Virus record (IMG/VR): IMGVR_UViG_3300046520_000114
Span: 1-41,078 of that record
Reading direction: 5' to 3' (one strand)
Source: a virus
Length of the DNA: 41,078 nt
Positions 40,363 through 41,078 of the stretch are shown in pieces (positions within the stretch are counted from its first letter, which is position 1; the number at the start of each line of letters is the position of its first letter). Under the pieces are notes generated by a model that ran no database searches, was not told where the DNA came from, and was given only the letters and a program-made list of their open reading frames with translations. The translations under genes and the position numbers were made by a program.

Positions 40363-40566
40363 ATGAGCACACCCAAGAATTTCCTGCGCCTGCCGGCCGT
40401 GCTCGAGCGCGTGGGCCTGAAGCGCGCCACGGTCTACAAGAGGATGAAGGCGGGCACCTTTCCGGAGCCAGTCCAACTGGGCCCGCGTGCAGTCGCTTGG
40501 GACGAAGAAGCGATCGCCATATGGCAGGCCGGCCTCAAAACGGGCGTCAAAAAGGAGCTTGTTTAA
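40363..40566 (+). CDS. xis: AlpA-like excisionase/regulator
   Basis: A 67-residue AlpA-family protein from ATG 40363 (MSTPKNFLRLPAVLERVGLKRATVYKRMKAGTFPEP), with GGAG at good spacing. The HTH-like segment KRATVYKRM and PVQLGPRAVAWDEEAIAIW are family hallmarks. AlpA-type proteins bind att arms and promote excision or int expression in P4-like elements. Located next to attR, the arm-like repeats and a terminator. In the circular phage it would lie directly upstream of attP and int in the same direction. Confidence 0.85.
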   Translation: MSTPKNFLRLPAVLERVGLKRATVYKRMKAGTFPEPVQLGPRAVAWDEEAIAIWQAGLKTGVKKELV

Positions 40567-40569
40567 GTC

Positions 40570-40591
40570 GGGGGTAGAGTCGGGGGTAGAC
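40570..40591. promoter_or_regulatory. Candidate integrase/Xis arm sites, right arm
   Basis: GGGGGTAGA (40570-40578) and GGGGGTAGAC (40582-40591) repeat 12 bp apart, matching the GGGGGTAG pair next to int at 223-242 and the GTCTAC sites in opposite orientation at 124-205. Position just inside attR suggests binding sites for integrase or the excisionase. Confidence 0.5.
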
Positions 40592-40599
40592 AGAATTGA

Positions 40600-40624
40600 A
40601 AAAGCCCCTTCATAGGGGCTTTTG
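40600..40624. terminator. Phage terminator inside attR, likely new terminator of tRNA-Ser
   Basis: AAAGCCCC-TTCATAG-GGGGCTTT is an 8-bp stem. On the minus strand GGGGCTTTTTC gives a T run, so it can end tRNA-Ser transcription that now enters the prophage. On the plus strand it ends the xis transcript. It appears to replace the original terminator at 20-53. Confidence 0.8.
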
Positions 40625-40632
40625 GGGAATTT

Positions 40633-40646
40633 TGGCGGAGAGAGGG
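40633..40646. repeat. attR: attR core
   Basis: The 14-bp sequence TGGCGGAGAGAGGG is shared exactly with attL at 86-99 and is the 3' end of tRNA-Ser including CCA. The prophage core copy keeps the tRNA gene intact after integration. Confidence 0.85.
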
Positions 40647-40723
40647 GGATTCGAACCCCCGGTAGGCTATGAACCTACACACGCTTTCCAGGCGTGCGAC
40701 TTAAACCACTCATCCATCTCTCC
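40633..40723 (-). tRNA. tRNA-Ser (anticodon GGA)
   Basis: A 91-nt gene on the minus strand. The acceptor arms are GGAGAGA at the 5' end and TCTCTCC at the 3' end with encoded CCA. The anticodon stem-loop is CACGC-CTGGAAA-GCGTG with anticodon GGA (reading UCC). A long variable arm and the T arm with GGTTCGAATCC are also present. This is a typical type II tRNA. It is the integration target and remains functional. Confidence 0.97.
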
Positions 40724-40755
40724 TGATGGGTTTTCGCATGGTTGCGAAGCCGCCT

Positions 40756-40783
40756 ATTATAGCAAGGATTCTCGGCTATACAA
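40756..40783 (-). promoter_or_regulatory. tRNA-Ser promoter
   Basis: On the minus strand -35 TTGTAT (40783-40778), a 16-bp spacer and -10 TATAAT (40761-40756) sit about 33 bp before the tRNA 5' end. A perfect -10 box is as expected for a strong stable-RNA promoter. Confidence 0.75.
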
Positions 40784-40788
40784 GAGTG

Positions 40789-41076
40789 TCATGCCGACTG
40801 CATCTCAAGGCGCCTTCTCCACGGTCGCAGCACATGCCTCACAGGGTTGAGCTGGCTCCCCGCTTCTTCCCCGATCAGCCCGCGCCGCTTCAGGTGCCGC
40901 AAGGCCACCTGTACCGCCGATTTCGACAAACCCGTCTTCACCGCGATCGTCTGCAGACTGGCCGGCACCTGGTCCCGCCCCAGCGCCTGGGCGCTGTGCA
41001 GCAGGAACAGATACACGACAAAGGCCGCCGGGCGGCGGTCGTGGCCGACCAGGTCGGGCATCAGGACATCGAACAC
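40789..41076 (-). CDS. Host winged-helix protein, possibly incomplete at window edge
   Basis: A 95-residue frame ends at 40789 and runs to the window edge, where GTG 41076 could be its start, but it may continue beyond the window. Residues 40-85 form a winged helix (LQTIAVKTGLSKSAVQVALRHLKRRGLIGEE), similar to MarR/GntR-like DNA-binding domains. It is host DNA outside attR. No further function can be assigned. Confidence 0.6.
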   Translation of the reverse strand: MFDVLMPDLVGHDRRPAAFVVYLFLLHSAQALGRDQVPASLQTIAVKTGLSKSAVQVALRHLKRRGLIGEEAGSQLNPVRHVLRPWRRRLEMQSA

Positions 41077-41078
41077 AT

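Noticed and set aside
1-41078. Insertion sequences or transposases
   Set aside because: No DDE or HUH transposase pattern or terminal inverted repeats with target duplication were recognised.

Overview
This window holds one complete integrated prophage of about 40.5 kb (86 to 40646) with short pieces of host chromosome on both sides. The phage is a temperate lambda/HK97-like siphovirus. It has an HK97-type terminase, portal, prohead protease and capsid, a long non-contractile tail with a 1985-residue tape measure protein, and no contractile sheath or Mu-like transposase. The host looks like a GC-rich beta-proteobacterium (Burkholderiales, perhaps an Oxalobacteraceae such as Massilia). That is inferred from base composition and the general look of the proteins, not from a search. 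Integration was into the 3' end of a tRNA-Ser(GGA) gene, which is still intact at the right end (40633-40723, minus strand). A 14-bp copy of the tRNA 3' end is left at 86-99. Layout, left to right: host flank with the displaced tRNA terminator; attL; integrase (+); a small + strand accessory cassette (secreted proteins and a DUF2971 protein); the late genes on the minus strand, read right to left from 28599 to 3028 (unknown gene, HNH, terS, terL, portal, protease, capsid, accessory virion genes, head-tail connectors, tail terminator-like genes, tail tube, G/GT chaperones, tape measure, tail tip and fibres, cysteine-hydrolase-like protein, holins, lysozyme); a + strand accessory island (mqsRA toxin-antitoxin, a small coiled-coil gene, a Cas2/VapD-like gene); a Q-like gene on minus; a + strand Abi-alpha gene; the minus-strand early operon (cro-like, unknown, replication initiator, replication partner, winged helix gene); the divergent + strand repressor gene; and a + strand early operon that runs through a BRO/KilAC antirepressor, unknown small genes and a DUF1566-HTH fusion to an AlpA-like excisionase at attR. 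How the genes work together: the S24-type repressor appears to have lost both catalytic residues, so classical RecA-stimulated self-cleavage looks unlikely. The same 14-bp operator-like sequence lies at the repressor/cro promoters and over the promoter of the operon that encodes the antirepressor, which suggests a switch run by repressor-antirepressor binding. In the circular phage genome, xis, attP and int would be adjacent and co-oriented; integration separates them. Late expression probably depends on the Q-like protein, because several intrinsic terminators lie inside the late operon (before the capsid, tail tube, tape measure and lysis genes). A textbook -1 programmed frameshift signal (A AAA AAC, 8-nt spacer, perfect 9-bp hairpin) joins the tail chaperone G to a DUF1799 domain that has no usable start codon of its own. 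Three accessory loci of likely anti-phage or stress function (DUF2971, mqsRA with the Cas2-like gene, Abi-alpha) are inserted against the direction of the surrounding phage operons.
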